Shown in pieces: positions 37,503 through 47,194 of a stretch of 64,000 bases of DNA. The stretch is taken from assembly GCF_018100795.1 (NCBI RefSeq), contig NZ_JAGJDY010000008.1, positions 203,420 through 267,419 of the forward strand, written 5' to 3'. The notes under the pieces are model-generated. The model saw nothing but the letters and a program-made list of their open reading frames with translations, had not been told where the DNA came from and did not search any database. The DNA is from Alteromonas sp. MMG017. Its GTDB lineage: Bacteria > Pseudomonadota > Gammaproteobacteria > Enterobacterales > Alteromonadaceae. Position 1 is the first letter of the stretch; the number at the start of each line of letters is the position of its first letter. The translations under genes were made by a program, and so were the position numbers.

Positions 37503-39038
37503 TTAATATCCGGCGTTTCTAGCCTCTGGGGTATTATCTTGAAACATTGCGACTATCATTTTGACCGTAACTAATAGGTTATTAACACCGCTGACATTCG
37601 TTTCTACATAATCTTTTTGTCGTATCAAATCGTGTTCGTCATAGACTGCGCCATCAAAAATGAGCATTTTGATGCTTTTGGTATTTTGGATGTTAGCCAA
37701 AGGATTTTTGTCGAGCAAAATAACATCACCTATTTTGCCTATATCTACGCTTCCCATTTTTAGCTGCTTTTGAAAATAAGTTGCAGGTAAAATTGTGGCC
37801 GATGCGAGTGCTTCGGCATTTGATAAGCCAGCTTTTGTCAATTGTTCTAATTCAGCATGAAGCGAAAAACCCGGAAATGAGTAAGGGTCATAGGTGTCGG
37901 TCCCTGCGAGTATCTTGACACCTTGTCGATGGGCTTGTCCCGTTAGCTCAAGACCTCTAAGGTAATATTGATTGAGTGTGCTAGCTGAGTACGCTTTCAT
38001 GCCTTTGGCATCATCTGCCCAAAGGTTTTGCACCATAAACGGAATATATTTGAGTTTAGCATCTGATAGGAATTTATTATCGTTGCTAAATGCCTCATAT
38101 CGTTTAGTGATGTGAGTTGGAACAAAATACGTGTCGTTTTGGACCATTGCGGCAACCAGCAAGTTAAATTTCTGCTGTTCAAATGAATTAATAATTTCTA
38201 TCTTCGTTGGTTGGTGAGTTTTTGATACGCCGTTATTTGAAAACCTTTCATAGTAATATTGCCGTAAGAGGGGGGCTTTTGTTGAGGCGTTATCAATGAA
38301 TAAATGCGCGTGTTCAAAACTTCGTTGACCAGCATTAGATGCCAAAATTGGATCAATACTTAACGGATAATGACCTGCAAATTCGACATGATTTTGCTCT
38401 GCTAATTTCGCTAGTTTGAGAAAACGAGGTTCTTTTATTTGACTGTATATTTTAATAAAGGCATTTGGATTTTCTGATGTTTTTAATACCACTTTTTCGA
38501 CATCGCGACGGTCATAATTATCACCTACGATATGATCAGCGGAGCCGACAATTCTGGGGCCAAGTAATTCGTGACTGTTGATTGATTCAGCCCATAGTCT
38601 TCTCTTAGCGGCAATATTCATAATGCCTTGCATATCGCGCAGGTACAGAATGCCATTGGCTATGTAAAGGGGCATAGATATTTGTGGCGCTTCGTTAAAA
38701 GCAAGATGTGAATGCATGTCCCACAAGCCCGGCATCAAATACTTATTGTTACCAGCCACCATATAGCCACCACCTTTGGTGAAACGAGTTCCAGCTTTTC
38801 GAATGTCTGTGATGATCCCAGCTTCGATGACGACTTGTTTATCTTCCAGTATCGTTCCGCCAATGACATCGACTATATTGACGTTATCGATAATGATTAA
38901 CTCTTGCTTTTCGTTTTGAACAAGTGGTGGCGTTAATGGGGTAAAATATAGAGCGGTAACTACCAGTACACCGGTGACCAATATCCCAATAATCCCCAGA
39001 CCGATGTGTTTGAATGCAGAATGCAATGAATTAACCAA
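37503..39038 (-). CDS. Membrane-anchored amidohydrolase-family protein
   Basis: 511 residues. A single N-terminal membrane helix (about 12-32) without an evident cleavage site. The amidohydrolase fold is shown by MPGLWDMHSHLAF (metal HxH), FAGHYPLSID and ILAGTDTYDPYSFPG (metal Asp), followed by the composite beta-sandwich GKIGDVILLDKNPL. Imidazolonepropionase- and prolidase-like members share this layout; the substrate is uncertain. Same strand as the alpha/beta hydrolase, with 278 bp between. Confidence 0.88.
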   Translation of the reverse strand: MVNSLHSAFKHIGLGIIGILVTGVLVVTALYFTPLTPPLVQNEKQELIIIDNVNIVDVIGGTILEDKQVVIEAGIITDIRKAGTRFTKGGGYMVAGNNKYLMPGLWDMHSHLAFNEAPQISMPLYIANGILYLRDMQGIMNIAAKRRLWAESINSHELLGPRIVGSADHIVGDNYDRRDVEKVVLKTSENPNAFIKIYSQIKEPRFLKLAKLAEQNHVEFAGHYPLSIDPILASNAGQRSFEHAHLFIDNASTKAPLLRQYYYERFSNNGVSKTHQPTKIEIINSFEQQKFNLLVAAMVQNDTYFVPTHITKRYEAFSNDNKFLSDAKLKYIPFMVQNLWADDAKGMKAYSASTLNQYYLRGLELTGQAHRQGVKILAGTDTYDPYSFPGFSLHAELEQLTKAGLSNAEALASATILPATYFQKQLKMGSVDIGKIGDVILLDKNPLANIQNTKSIKMLIFDGAVYDEHDLIRQKDYVETNVSGVNNLLVTVKMIVAMFQDNTPEARNAGY

Positions 39039-39127
39039 GTAGAGTAATTGATATTTATAAAGCTAAAGCAGAAAATTGCACAACACAAGAAATTGAACAG
39101 TTTAAATGCTACGAAATATAATATCGG

Positions 39128-39319
39128 TTAGTCGGCTATGCCTTTCAACTCACATAAATCTTCAATGATACATGCGACGCGTTTGGGGTTTCGCGCGGTG
39201 CATACGTATCCCTTGAAATGGCTGAATAAACCAGTGATGAACATTGAGTTTAGATTCTTTGGGACGACGTTTAAGAATTCTTTGCAAGGTATCAAATAGC
39301 TCTCAAATAGGTAAAGCAC
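39128..39319 (-). pseudogene. Decayed 3' fragment of a second nth gene
   Basis: The minus-strand frame ends CTARNP-...-CIIEDLCELKG and aligns with the C-terminus of the intact Nth just upstream (CIARKPRCGSCIIEDLCEFKD). Homology extends back through a VVP motif and, in another frame, through VHHWFIQ opposite VHHWLIL, so at least two indels have shifted the frame. The second of the four Fe-S cluster cysteines is lost. Only about 60 codons remain, with no glycosylase helix-hairpin-helix. It starts 11 bases beyond the nth stop. Confidence 0.8.
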
Positions 39320-39329
39320 TATGTTTTAG

Positions 39330-39971
39330 CTATTCAGCATACTCAGTCTTATCCTTAAACTCACACAAGTCTTCAATAATGCAGGAGCCACAACGTGGTT
39401 TACGGGCAATACAGGTGTAGCGACCATGAAGAATCAGCCAGTGGTGCACATCCACTTTAAATTCAGCAGGTACTACTTTTAGCAGCTTTTCTTCTACTTT
39501 CTCAACGGTTTTACCCATGGCAAGTTTAGTGCGGTTACTGACACGATAAATATGGGTGTCTACCGCTATTGTGGGCCAGCCAAACGCGGTATTAAGTACT
39601 ACGTTAGCGGTTTTACGGCCAACACCAGGAAGGGCTTCTAATGCTTCACGGCTTTCTGGCACTTCGCCATCGTACTTTTCAACTAAAATTTCGCTTAATC
39701 GGTGTACATTTTTAGCTTTCGAATTAAACAAGCCGATGGTTTTTATATATTCTTTTAACCCGTCTTCACCAAGCGCAGAAATGGCCTGTGCGGTATTCGC
39801 AATTGGAAATAATTTATCTGTGGCTTTGTTTACGCCAACATCGGTAGATTGCGCTGACAAGGTAACCGCGACCAACAATTCAAAGGGCGTGGAGAAATTA
39901 AGCTCAGTGGTAGGGTGAGGGTTAGCATCCCGAAGTCGGGTTAAGATTTCACGTCTTTTTGTATTATTCAT
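39330..39971 (-). CDS. nth: Endonuclease III
   Basis: 213 residues from ATG 39971 (MNNTKRREILTRL), matching the E. coli protein; the frame extends upstream to 40058 only because the heptamer repeats translate as ASGKWQV units. The catalytic helix-hairpin-helix LPGVGRKTANVVLNTAFG, catalytic Lys there, and Asp in VDTHIYRV are present. The [4Fe-4S] cluster ligands C-x6-C-x2-C-x5-C are at the C-terminus. It removes oxidised pyrimidines. It follows rsxE as in E. coli, but here with a 7-bp repeat tract between. Confidence 0.97.
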   Translation of the reverse strand: MNNTKRREILTRLRDANPHPTTELNFSTPFELLVAVTLSAQSTDVGVNKATDKLFPIANTAQAISALGEDGLKEYIKTIGLFNSKAKNVHRLSEILVEKYDGEVPESREALEALPGVGRKTANVVLNTAFGWPTIAVDTHIYRVSNRTKLAMGKTVEKVEEKLLKVVPAEFKVDVHHWLILHGRYTCIARKPRCGSCIIEDLCEFKDKTEYAE

Positions 39972-40016
39972 GTTTACTTCGCTTATACTTATTCCACTCG
40001 AGCTCGGTGGTATTCT

Positions 40017-40072
40017 TTGCCACTTGCCACTTGCCACTTGCCACTTGCCACTTGCCACTCGCCACTCGCCAC
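40017..40072. repeat. Heptamer tandem repeat, eight units
   Basis: Six copies of TTGCCAC followed by two of TCGCCAC, back to back, in the rsxE-nth spacer, 46 bases upstream of the nth ATG (minus strand). Read in the nth direction it is GTGGCAA repeated. The unit length is not a multiple of three, so expansion or contraction would change spacing or frame. Confidence 0.95.
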
Positions 40073-40089
40073 TAGTCGCTTAGATTTCG

Positions 40090-40782
40090 TTATGCTTCAG
40101 CGGTAACCCGTGCGCGAGTTGCTTTTTCTTTCACCGTGCTTTCTCGGGCAGCAATTCGAGCATCAATCATGTTCTTAAAGGCAATTAAAAGGCCCATGCC
40201 TAAAAACGCACCGGGTGGCAATATGGCCAATAAGAAAGGGGAGGCGGTTTCAAATAAGGTGAGTGTCCAATTACTCGCAATGCTTCCAAAAAGTCTGTCG
40301 GCACCCACGAACAAAGTTCCATTCCCTAAAATTTCGCGCATACCACCAAGCACTACAAGTACGAAGGTGAACCCTAAGCCCATCACTAGACCATCGTAGG
40401 CTGATGCGCCCGCACTGTTTTTAGAGGCAAAGGCTTCTGCTCTACCGATGATGGCGCAGTTGGTAACAATTAACGGGATGAAGATACCCAACGCAAGGTA
40501 TAACTCGTAGGTAAAGGCATTCATTAAAAGCTGCACTATGGTAACAAAAGCGGCAATAATCATAACAAATACGGGGATTCGTATTTCGTTACGAACGATA
40601 TTTCGCACTAATGAAACGGTGACGTTGCTGCCAATTAATACAAGGGTGGTGGCTAAGCCTAGTCCTAATCCATTGATGAAGGTGGCAGTAACCGCTAGCA
40701 ACGGGCACAAGCCTAGCAGTTGAACTAGCGCAGGGTTGTTCTTCCAAATACCTTGGAGGGTAAGGTCGCGATAATCTGTCAT
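40090..40782 (-). CDS. rsxE: RsxE, membrane subunit of the Rsx/Rnf electron-transfer complex
   Basis: 230 residues, six membrane segments, with [21 protein letters not shown] and [16 protein letters not shown] motifs shared with RsxA (NqrD/NqrE-like family). Rsx/Rnf couples electron flow between ferredoxin or NAD(P)H and ion transport; in E. coli it also reduces SoxR. The start overlaps the rsxG stop by four bases. Last gene of rsxABCDGE; nth follows after the heptamer tract. Confidence 0.96.
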   Translation of the reverse strand: MTDYRDLTLQGIWKNNPALVQLLGLCPLLAVTATFINGLGLGLATTLVLIGSNVTVSLVRNIVRNEIRIPVFVMIIAAFVTIVQLLMNAFTYELYLALGIFIPLIVTNCAIIGRAEAFASKNSAGASAYDGLVMGLGFTFVLVVLGGMREILGNGTLFVGADRLFGSIASNWTLTLFETASPFLLAILPPGAFLGMGLLIAFKNMIDARIAARESTVKEKATRARVTAEA

Positions 40783-41447
40783 TCGCTTAACACCTCATTA
40801 GTTGGTAATAGGTCATTTTCAATACCGCATAGGTTAGGGGCAGAAAATAAGGTTTGTTGATTGTCTTGCACGTAAAGCAGGGCATTTTTAACAGCACCCA
40901 CCACCGCTCGCGGCGTTATTGTGGCGCCAGTGAATTGATCGAATTCGCCGCCGTCTTTCTTCACTTGCCATACAGGTAAGGCACTTATCGAGAAGTGTTT
41001 TCCGGTGAATGACGTTATCCAGTTGCTGATTGCCAATTCAATTTTATCACCCAATCCTGGGGTTTCTTTGTGCTCTAACACGCGAACACCCAGCACATTC
41101 ATTTGCGTATCTACCCCAATAACTAGCGCAATATCACCGCTATAACCATCTGGTGCAGTAGCTTCAATGGCTAGGGCTGTTGGCTCGCCATTTATACGTG
41201 CACGATAAACCGTATGAGGCTCTTGCGTACCTAAATTCGAACTTACCACCGCAGTGCAATCGGCATAGAGCTCATTATCATGTAACTCATGCGGCACCAC
41301 TTCATTTAATATGCTAAGCAATTTTTGCTTTTGTTGCTGTGCAATCCGCTCGGCTGTACCGTTGTAGGTAAGGGCGATGAGCGCAGTACCAATTATTGCA
41401 AACGCGCTTAACATCAAACCATTTTTTATTAGCGTCTCTTTTACCAT
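40779..41447 (-). CDS. rsxG: RsxG, FMN-binding periplasmic subunit
   Basis: 222 residues. One N-terminal membrane helix, then a periplasmic FMN-binding domain. The flavinylation motif TGAT (in [13 protein letters not shown]) carries the Thr that ApbE modifies with [14 protein letters not shown] is a conserved block. It begins right after rsxD and overlaps rsxE by four bases. Confidence 0.95.
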   Translation of the reverse strand: MVKETLIKNGLMLSAFAIIGTALIALTYNGTAERIAQQQKQKLLSILNEVVPHELHDNELYADCTAVVSSNLGTQEPHTVYRARINGEPTALAIEATAPDGYSGDIALVIGVDTQMNVLGVRVLEHKETPGLGDKIELAISNWITSFTGKHFSISALPVWQVKKDGGEFDQFTGATITPRAVVGAVKNALLYVQDNQQTLFSAPNLCGIENDLLPTNEVLSE

Positions 41448-42548
41448 TTACTCTACTCGCCTTGCTTTCTTGGTAACCTGATGCCCGTATGTGCGAGGGC
41501 GGGTATAGTAATCAATCAGCGGCACTACCATGTTCATGATAATGACGGCAAAAGCAATGGCGTCTGGGTAACCGCCAAAAACTCGAATGATAACCACCCA
41601 AAAGCCAATGGCTGCGCCATAGATAATACGCCCTTTTTGAGTGGTAGAGGCAGATACCGGATCGGTGGCTATAAAGAATGCACCCACCATAACGGCGCCA
41701 TTAATTAAATGAAAAAGCGGCGATGCATAATGATCGGCATCAACCAAATAAAGCAATAATGAAAACGCAGCTACAGACGCCAGCATGCTGCCTGGAATGT
41801 GCCAGCTAATCACTTTCAATCGCACAAGCCATAGGCCGCCTAGTAGATAACTTAAGCTTACCCATCCCCAGCCTGCACCGGCAGATTGAAATAGCCCAGT
41901 AGAAAAAATAGGTCTAAGCAATGATTCTGAGTAAGTAATGCCCAAGGTTAAATCAGTCTTCAACGTGTCGAGCGGTGTGGCCATTGTTACCCCGTCTGCA
42001 ACCCCGCCAGCCACAGTACGCAACTGGGTAACATCGTAGCCGGTGGTAGAAAAGTCGGTAAATATAAGTGCTGCCGAATCTAAGAAGCTAGGTGTTAAGC
42101 TTGCTAGGTGCTGGGGTGGCAACCATAAACTCATGGCCGCAGGGAACGAGATTAGTAGCACTACATAGCCAATCATCGCTGGATTGAAAATGTTAAACCC
42201 TAAACCGCCGTACACTTGTTTGGCAACGGCAATGGCGAAAAATACGCCTGTAATCGTCATCCACCATGGCAGGGTAGGGGGAATACTAATGGCAATTAGC
42301 AGGCCGGTTAATATGGCAGAATAGTCGGTTAACGTACGCTCGATAGGACGTTTACGTAGCCAAAGGATTACCCCTTCAAAAACCAGCGCACTAGCAACCG
42401 CTAAAAAGGCTTGAATGAGCGTACCCCATCCAAAAAATACGGTTTGGGCAATAATGCCTGGTACCATGGCATAAATGACCAAGCGCATGACCTGGCCAGT
42501 ATCGCGCTTTACTCTTTGATAGGGAGAACTAGATAAGGTTAATTTCAT
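41448..42548 (-). CDS. rsxD: RsxD, FMN-carrying membrane subunit
   Basis: 366 residues, about nine membrane segments, NqrB/RnfD family. [16 protein letters not shown] and the [10 protein letters not shown] segment, which includes the presumed covalent FMN threonine, are visible. The four-base overlap with rsxC and the immediate neighbour rsxG indicate tight translational coupling. Confidence 0.95.
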   Translation of the reverse strand: MKLTLSSSPYQRVKRDTGQVMRLVIYAMVPGIIAQTVFFGWGTLIQAFLAVASALVFEGVILWLRKRPIERTLTDYSAILTGLLIAISIPPTLPWWMTITGVFFAIAVAKQVYGGLGFNIFNPAMIGYVVLLISFPAAMSLWLPPQHLASLTPSFLDSAALIFTDFSTTGYDVTQLRTVAGGVADGVTMATPLDTLKTDLTLGITYSESLLRPIFSTGLFQSAGAGWGWVSLSYLLGGLWLVRLKVISWHIPGSMLASVAAFSLLLYLVDADHYASPLFHLINGAVMVGAFFIATDPVSASTTQKGRIIYGAAIGFWVVIIRVFGGYPDAIAFAVIIMNMVVPLIDYYTRPRTYGHQVTKKARRVE

Positions 42549-45187
42549 GATTGATTGTTCTCACTTTCTGCCGCTGCTTTTTTTGCTTTGGCCTTAGCGA
42601 CTGCTGCGGCAATACGGCGTTTTTTCTCAAGAGCAGGATTGTTTGTCTCTTCTGATGATATCGGCTGTGGAGCGCTTTGCTTGGCCTCGTGAGTAGGCGC
42701 AGATGGTTCTGCGTTCTCTGTTGCCTTTTGTTGCTCAGCCTCACCATTTTGATTAGCAGTGGCCACTTCGTCTGCTTTGACATTTTGCGCTTCAGCCAAA
42801 CGTTTTTTCGCTTTAGCTTTTGCTACTGCCGCTGCTATTCGGGCTTTCTTGTCATCAGCATTGCTAGTGGTTTCGCTGTTTGCTTCTTTTTCAACCCTGT
42901 CATCGCTGCTGCTTGGCTTATCAAGAGGCTTTTCGCTTTGGATATTGATAAGGTCAGCCTTGGGCTCAATAGTAGCTTCAGCATCTGTTGAGGCTGGTTT
43001 AGGTGTTTCTAAATCGCCACGCTTCTGCTGTTTTTGTAATTCTGCTTTTTTAGCTTTTTTAGCTTTTGCTTTAGCAATTGCTGCGGCTACTCGGGCTTTT
43101 TTCTCATCTTGCAGTTGCGTTGATGAAACTGTGTCAGAAGCGTCTTCTTTAGGCTGACTTTGTGGTAATTCGCTTCCAACTACCTCAGTGCTGCTATCAT
43201 TTTGTTGCTGACGAGCTGCTTTTTTCGCTTTTGCTCGCGCTATAGCAGCGGCAACTTGTGCTTTTTTGTCGTCGGCAGGCGTATTTGTATTGTCGAGTTT
43301 GCTATCGACTGGGCTTTCAGTATGGCTTTCAGTTTGGCTTTCAGGAGCAGCTTGCTCTGTCTGCGCTGTCGTTTGAGATTCAGATAAATCGACAGCAGCT
43401 TTAGGGGTATCAGCTGCTGTTTCGTTAAGCTTCTGAGCCTTTTTAGCTTTAGCTCGTGCTATGGCGGCGGCTACCTGGGCTTTTTTATCATCAGCAGGTG
43501 AGCTTGCGGTAGTTTCTGCGCTAGCTGCGGTACTTGGGGATGCAGATTTTGCGTCAGCCACGTTTGTTTCGTCAGAATCAGTGCTCTGAAGGGCTGCTTT
43601 TTTCGCCTTGGCTCTGGCTAATGCAGCCGCGACTTTATCTTTAGAGCTATTTTGCTCAGTAGAAGGAGCCGGGGATGCAGACCCGTTATTGGAATTACTC
43701 TTCGCGGCGAGTCGTGCTTCTTTAGCGCGGCGGTGTTTCGCTTCACGCTCTTCTTTTTCTCGTTCTAGGCGCTCATTTCGCGCTTCAAAACGTTGTTTCG
43801 CTTTTTCTGCTTTGTTCTTTTCATCTCGTTGTAATCGAATTTCTGATTTAGCTTGGCGATAATAATGCACCAAAGGTATTTCACTCGGGCATACATAAGC
43901 GCACGCGCCGCATTCAATACAGTCGAAAAGGTCATACTCTTCAGCTTTGTCGTACTCTTTCGCTTTGGCGTGCCAAAACATTTGTTGTGGTAGTAATGAA
44001 GCAGGGCATGCGTCAGCACACGCACTACAACGAATACACGGGCGTTCGGCGTTATCGTCTACTAATTCTTTTTTACTGGGTACTAGTAAGCAGTTTGTGG
44101 TTTTTACCACGGGTATGGTGGCATCAGCTAAGGCAAAGCCCATCATGGGGCCACCCATAATAACTTTTGGGGACGTTTGCTTTTTAACTTGGTAATTGGC
44201 TTCGTCGAGCAAATGCTTTACCGGTGTGCCAAGTAACGTGCGAAAATTAGCAGGTTTAGCTACGGCATCGCCGGTTACTGTGACAATTCGTTCAATAAGC
44301 GGTTTGCCATGTAAAATAGCGTCGGCAATGGCAAAGCAGGTCCCAACGTTAAACATCATTACACCGATGTCTGCTGGTAGGCCATTACGGGGGACTTCGC
44401 GGCCTGTGATAACTTGAATTAATTGTTTCTCACCGCCAGCCGGGTATTTTGTTTCAATGGGCACTACCCGATAGGCGTCTTTATCTTGGCAGGCAATGTT
44501 AAGTGCTTGAATTGCTTCTGGCTTGTTATCTTCAACAGCAATAACAATCGCTTTAGGCTCAATAATATGTGCTAAAACATCTAACCCCTGACGAATCTGC
44601 CACGCGTGTTCGCGCATAAGGCGATCATCTGCAGTAATGTAAGGTTCGCACTCAACGCCGTTTAGCACTAAAAACTCAACGGGTTTACTGGTGGCAGTTT
44701 TAATATGAGTAGGAAAGCCTGCGCCTCCCATGCCAGAAATTCCTGCTTGGCAAATGGCATCTACAATCGTATTTTTATCTACCGCAGTATAATCAGCTAA
44801 AGGTGATAGCTCACCCCACGTATCTTTATCATCGGGTTTGATGCTAACGCACATTTCCGTAAGACCACTAGGATGAGCAACCACGTGAGGTGCTATAGCA
44901 ACAACATGGCCCGAGGTGGGCGCATGTACTGGCACAGCATAAGGTGTTGTAGCATTAGATAGCGCTTGGCCTTTGTAAACATAGTCTCCTACATTTACGC
45001 AGCATATACCTTCTGAGCCCACATGTTGACGTATAGGCAATGTGAGCAGGTCTGGCATTGTTGGCTGCACAATAGCCGCTTTGTTCGACAGTCTCTTTTT
45101 ATCATCAGGGTGCACGCCGCCCGGGAACGAAAAGAGTTTCCCGGAATTTAGGCGTTCAATAATGTTATCAAAATCTGGGTAGTTCAA
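42545..45187 (-). CDS. rsxC: RsxC, NADH/flavin- and Fe-S-binding subunit with long repeat tail
   Basis: 880 residues, longer than the usual 700-740. The N-terminal Nqo1-like domain (to about 370) includes [12 protein letters not shown] and [15 protein letters not shown]; two [4Fe-4S] motifs, [12 protein letters not shown] (near 380) and [12 protein letters not shown] (near 420), follow. From about 505 to the end are six repeats built on [16 protein letters not shown] separated by acidic/Ser-rich linkers, predicted charged helices. Repeat number is known to vary in RsxC. Start at 45187, four bases after rsxB. Confidence 0.96.
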   Translation of the reverse strand: MNYPDFDNIIERLNSGKLFSFPGGVHPDDKKRLSNKAAIVQPTMPDLLTLPIRQHVGSEGICCVNVGDYVYKGQALSNATTPYAVPVHAPTSGHVVAIAPHVVAHPSGLTEMCVSIKPDDKDTWGELSPLADYTAVDKNTIVDAICQAGISGMGGAGFPTHIKTATSKPVEFLVLNGVECEPYITADDRLMREHAWQIRQGLDVLAHIIEPKAIVIAVEDNKPEAIQALNIACQDKDAYRVVPIETKYPAGGEKQLIQVITGREVPRNGLPADIGVMMFNVGTCFAIADAILHGKPLIERIVTVTGDAVAKPANFRTLLGTPVKHLLDEANYQVKKQTSPKVIMGGPMMGFALADATIPVVKTTNCLLVPSKKELVDDNAERPCIRCSACADACPASLLPQQMFWHAKAKEYDKAEEYDLFDCIECGACAYVCPSEIPLVHYYRQAKSEIRLQRDEKNKAEKAKQRFEARNERLEREKEEREAKHRRAKEARLAAKSNSNNGSASPAPSTEQNSSKDKVAAALARAKAKKAALQSTDSDETNVADAKSASPSTAASAETTASSPADDKKAQVAAAIARAKAKKAQKLNETAADTPKAAVDLSESQTTAQTEQAAPESQTESHTESPVDSKLDNTNTPADDKKAQVAAAIARAKAKKAARQQQNDSSTEVVGSELPQSQPKEDASDTVSSTQLQDEKKARVAAAIAKAKAKKAKKAELQKQQKRGDLETPKPASTDAEATIEPKADLINIQSEKPLDKPSSSDDRVEKEANSETTSNADDKKARIAAAVAKAKAKKRLAEAQNVKADEVATANQNGEAEQQKATENAEPSAPTHEAKQSAPQPISSEETNNPALEKKRRIAAAVAKAKAKKAAAESENNQS

Positions 45188-45190
45188 CGC

Positions 45191-45760
45191 TTACGACACC
45201 ATTTTAATTGGAATGTCACCTTTAGGTGATGAGGAAAAATCCCACTTCCATGTTGCTGTGGTTGGTGTAACAGGCACCATATCGATACAGTCTACTGGGC
45301 AGGGCTCTACACATAAATCGCAGCCCGTACATTCTTCAACAATCACTGTATGCATATGCTTTGCTGCACCTAATATGGCGTCAACGGGGCATGCTTGAAT
45401 ACACTTGGTACAACCAATACATTCGTCTTCTCGAATGAAGGCGACTTTTTTCGTATCTTCTTCGCCGTGAGCCGCATCGAGAGGTTTTGGCTCTACCCCC
45501 ATCAAATCGGCAAGTTTTTTTATGGTCGACTCACCACCTGGGGGGCATTTATTTATTTCATCACCATTAGCAATGGCTTCTGCATAGGGTTTGCAACCAG
45601 GGTAGCCACATTGTCCACATTGGGTTTGGGGCAATATTTCGTCGATTTGATCGACTAGTGGGTCGCCCTCTACTTTGAATCGAATACTGGCGTAACCTAA
45701 AATTAGGCCGAAAAGAAGCGCAAGTGCGCCTAATGCGATAATGGCGTATGTCATGGTCAT
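45191..45760 (-). CDS. rsxB: RsxB, iron-sulfur subunit
   Basis: 189 residues. One N-terminal membrane helix; a CxxC-x4-C type cluster site [18 protein letters not shown] plus Cys72-like KCPPGG; two ferredoxin-type motifs [12 protein letters not shown] and [12 protein letters not shown]. It passes electrons within the Rsx complex. Its ATG overlaps the last base of rsxA. A second ATG two codons in is an alternative start. Confidence 0.97.
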   Translation of the reverse strand: MTMTYAIIALGALALLFGLILGYASIRFKVEGDPLVDQIDEILPQTQCGQCGYPGCKPYAEAIANGDEINKCPPGGESTIKKLADLMGVEPKPLDAAHGEEDTKKVAFIREDECIGCTKCIQACPVDAILGAAKHMHTVIVEECTGCDLCVEPCPVDCIDMVPVTPTTATWKWDFSSSPKGDIPIKMVS

Positions 45761-46341
45761 TATACTTTCACCAAACCGCTAAAGCCCATAAACGCCAACG
45801 ACATAAGACCCGCCGTTATCATTGCAATCGATGCCCCTTTGAATGAAACAGGCACATCGGCAGCAGCTAAACGTTCTCGCATGGCCGCAAATAAAACTAG
45901 CACTAATGAAAAGCCAACAGCGGCACCAAAGCCATAAATAAGGCTTTCCATAAAGTTATGCTGCTCGGTAAGGTTCAGTAACGCAACACCAAGTACAGCG
46001 CAATTGGTGGTAATAAGAGGAAGGAAAATACCTAATAAGCGGTAAAGGGTAGGGCTGGTTTTATGCACCACCATCTCAGTGAACTGAACCACAACAGCAA
46101 TCACTAAAATAAACGCTAACGTTCGTAAGTAGCCAATACCTAAAGGCGCAAGTAAATAAGTCTCTACTAAGTAGCTTGTGGCCGAGGCTAGCGTTAAAAC
46201 AAACGTGGTAGCCATAGACATACCCATGGCAGTCTCGAGTTTGCTCGACACACCCATAAAAGGGCATAAGCCAAGAAACTTCACCAGCACGAAGTTATTA
46301 ACTAATACGGTACCAATTAATAGTAATAAAAATTCAGTCAT
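45760..46341 (-). CDS. rsxA: RsxA, membrane subunit
   Basis: 193 residues, six membrane segments; [18 protein letters not shown] and [12 protein letters not shown] are signatures of RnfA/NqrE. First gene of rsxABCDGE. The upstream 212 bp to the tRNA genes should hold the operon promoter. All six genes are complete and contiguous. Confidence 0.97.
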   Translation of the reverse strand: MTEFLLLLIGTVLVNNFVLVKFLGLCPFMGVSSKLETAMGMSMATTFVLTLASATSYLVETYLLAPLGIGYLRTLAFILVIAVVVQFTEMVVHKTSPTLYRLLGIFLPLITTNCAVLGVALLNLTEQHNFMESLIYGFGAAVGFSLVLVLFAAMRERLAAADVPVSFKGASIAMITAGLMSLAFMGFSGLVKV

Positions 46342-46541
46342 GAAAATCGCAATTCCTACGAGGAATTAGTTGAGTCTCGGCATAATCGCCGTACTCGAAA
46401 TTAAAACAGGAATAATTTGTCTATTATCGCTTTTTAGGCGCAGATTAACAACTTGATTGAATTAGGGTTATTTAATGAATATATAAGCTATTTCAGGAAG
46501 AAAAAAACGTATGAGATAATAGAAGAGTATAAAGCGGTAAT

Positions 46542-46559
46542 GAGCCAACCAAGTGGCTC
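46542..46559 (-). other. Hairpin at the tRNA-Asn 3' end
   Basis: GAGCCA/TGGCTC forms a 6-bp stem with a six-base loop that overlaps the CCA end of the first tRNA and could be a processing or weak termination signal for the tRNA transcript. Confidence 0.3.
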
Positions 46560-46630
46560 CCCCTCCCCGATTCGAACGGGGGACCTGCGGATTAACAGTC
46601 CGTCGCTCTAACCAACTGAGCTAAGGGGGA
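46554..46630 (-). tRNA. tRNA-Asn(GTT), copy 1
   Basis: 77 bases with encoded CCA. Acceptor stem TCCCCCT/AGGGGGA, D arm GCTCAGTTGGTTAGAGC, anticodon loop CTGTTAA (GTT, Asn), T arm with GTTCGAATC. Distal gene of a two-tRNA transcript. Confidence 0.97.
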
Positions 46631-46658
46631 ATTGCACTTAAAGTTGTCGATGAAAAGT

Positions 46659-46735
46659 TGGCTCCCCTTCCCCGATTCGAACGGGGGACCTGCGGATTAA
46701 CAGTCCGTCGCTCTAACCAACTGAGCTAAAGGGGA
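46659..46735 (-). tRNA. tRNA-Asn(GTT), copy 2
   Basis: 77 bases with encoded CCA, identical to copy 1 except for one compensated acceptor pair (TCCCCTT/AAGGGGA, C-G changed to T-A). The two genes are 28 bp apart. First gene of the pair, directly downstream of a strong promoter. Confidence 0.97.
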
Positions 46736-46748
46736 CCTGCTTTTCAAC

Positions 46749-46785
46749 GGGGCGGAATATTAAAGAGCATCTGGGTTTCTGTCAA
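46749..46785 (-). promoter_or_regulatory. Strong sigma-70 promoter of the tRNA-Asn pair
   Basis: On the minus strand: -35 TTGACA (46780-46785), 17-base spacer, -10 TAATAT (46757-46762), then a GC-rich discriminator (CCGCCCC, 46749-46755), the hallmark of stringently controlled stable-RNA promoters. It points into the tRNA pair. Confidence 0.88.
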
Positions 46786-47015
46786 CAACCTTAATGAATT
46801 TTTTATGCTAAGTGGTCAAAAAATAGCTTTTTAGGGGTTTTATGCTCAAATTTACACCAAAAGCGAGAAAGTGATGCTTAATTACTGAGCGAGTATTCGT
46901 ATTGCCGTGTTTAACTGCATTATCAAAGGAATGAATTTTTACGAAAAGCGACTCGTTTCATTCAGTAGCAAAATACGAAACCTATATAATAAAATAGAAT
47001 AAAAAATGTTTTGTA

Positions 47016-47035
47016 TACTGATATTATGTACAGTG
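47016..47035. promoter_or_regulatory. LexA (SOS) box
   Basis: TACTG-N10-CAGT: the core CTG-ATATTATGTA-CAG has exact CTG-N10-CAG spacing and matches the E. coli SOS consensus at 14 of 20 positions. TTGTAT (47011) and TTTAAT (47036) could be a -35/-10 pair around it for rightward transcription. uvrB is an SOS gene in E. coli; here the box is 0.8 kb before the MATE gene and 2.2 kb before uvrB. Confidence 0.65.
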
Positions 47036-47141
47036 TTTAATAAATATGTAACCTAGAGCTTAGTATCTCAAGGTTAGTCTTCACTTACATAATTAGGGAG
47101 GGGTTACCCAGCATAGGGCGTAATTGCTGGGGTAGAGCTAC

Positions 47142-47150
47142 TTATCCACT
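47142..47150 (+). promoter_or_regulatory. DnaA box I
   Basis: TTATCCACT, one mismatch to TTATCCACA. It faces box II with a five-base spacer. Confidence 0.7.
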
Positions 47151-47155
47151 AATTC

Positions 47156-47164
47156 TGTGGATAA
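47156..47164 (-). promoter_or_regulatory. DnaA box II
   Basis: TGTGGATAA, the exact reverse complement of the high-affinity DnaA box TTATCCACA. Confidence 0.8.
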
Positions 47165-47185
47165 CTATGTTGATAGTTATTAACT

Positions 47186-47194
47186 TGAGGATAA
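47186..47194 (-). promoter_or_regulatory. DnaA box III
   Basis: TGAGGATAA, reverse complement TTATCCTCA, one mismatch to the consensus; same direction as box II, 21 bases away. Confidence 0.55.

Noticed and set aside
39972..40058. N-terminal extension of Nth built of ASGKWQV repeats
   Set aside because: This is translation of the heptamer repeat; the true Nth start at 39971 aligns with E. coli Nth.
40017..40072. CRISPR array
   Set aside because: The 7-base units are contiguous with no spacers.
42759..43157. Plus-strand frames opposite the rsxC repeat tail
   Set aside because: Open only because of the Lys/Ala-rich repeats on the minus strand; mirrored composition, no start signals.
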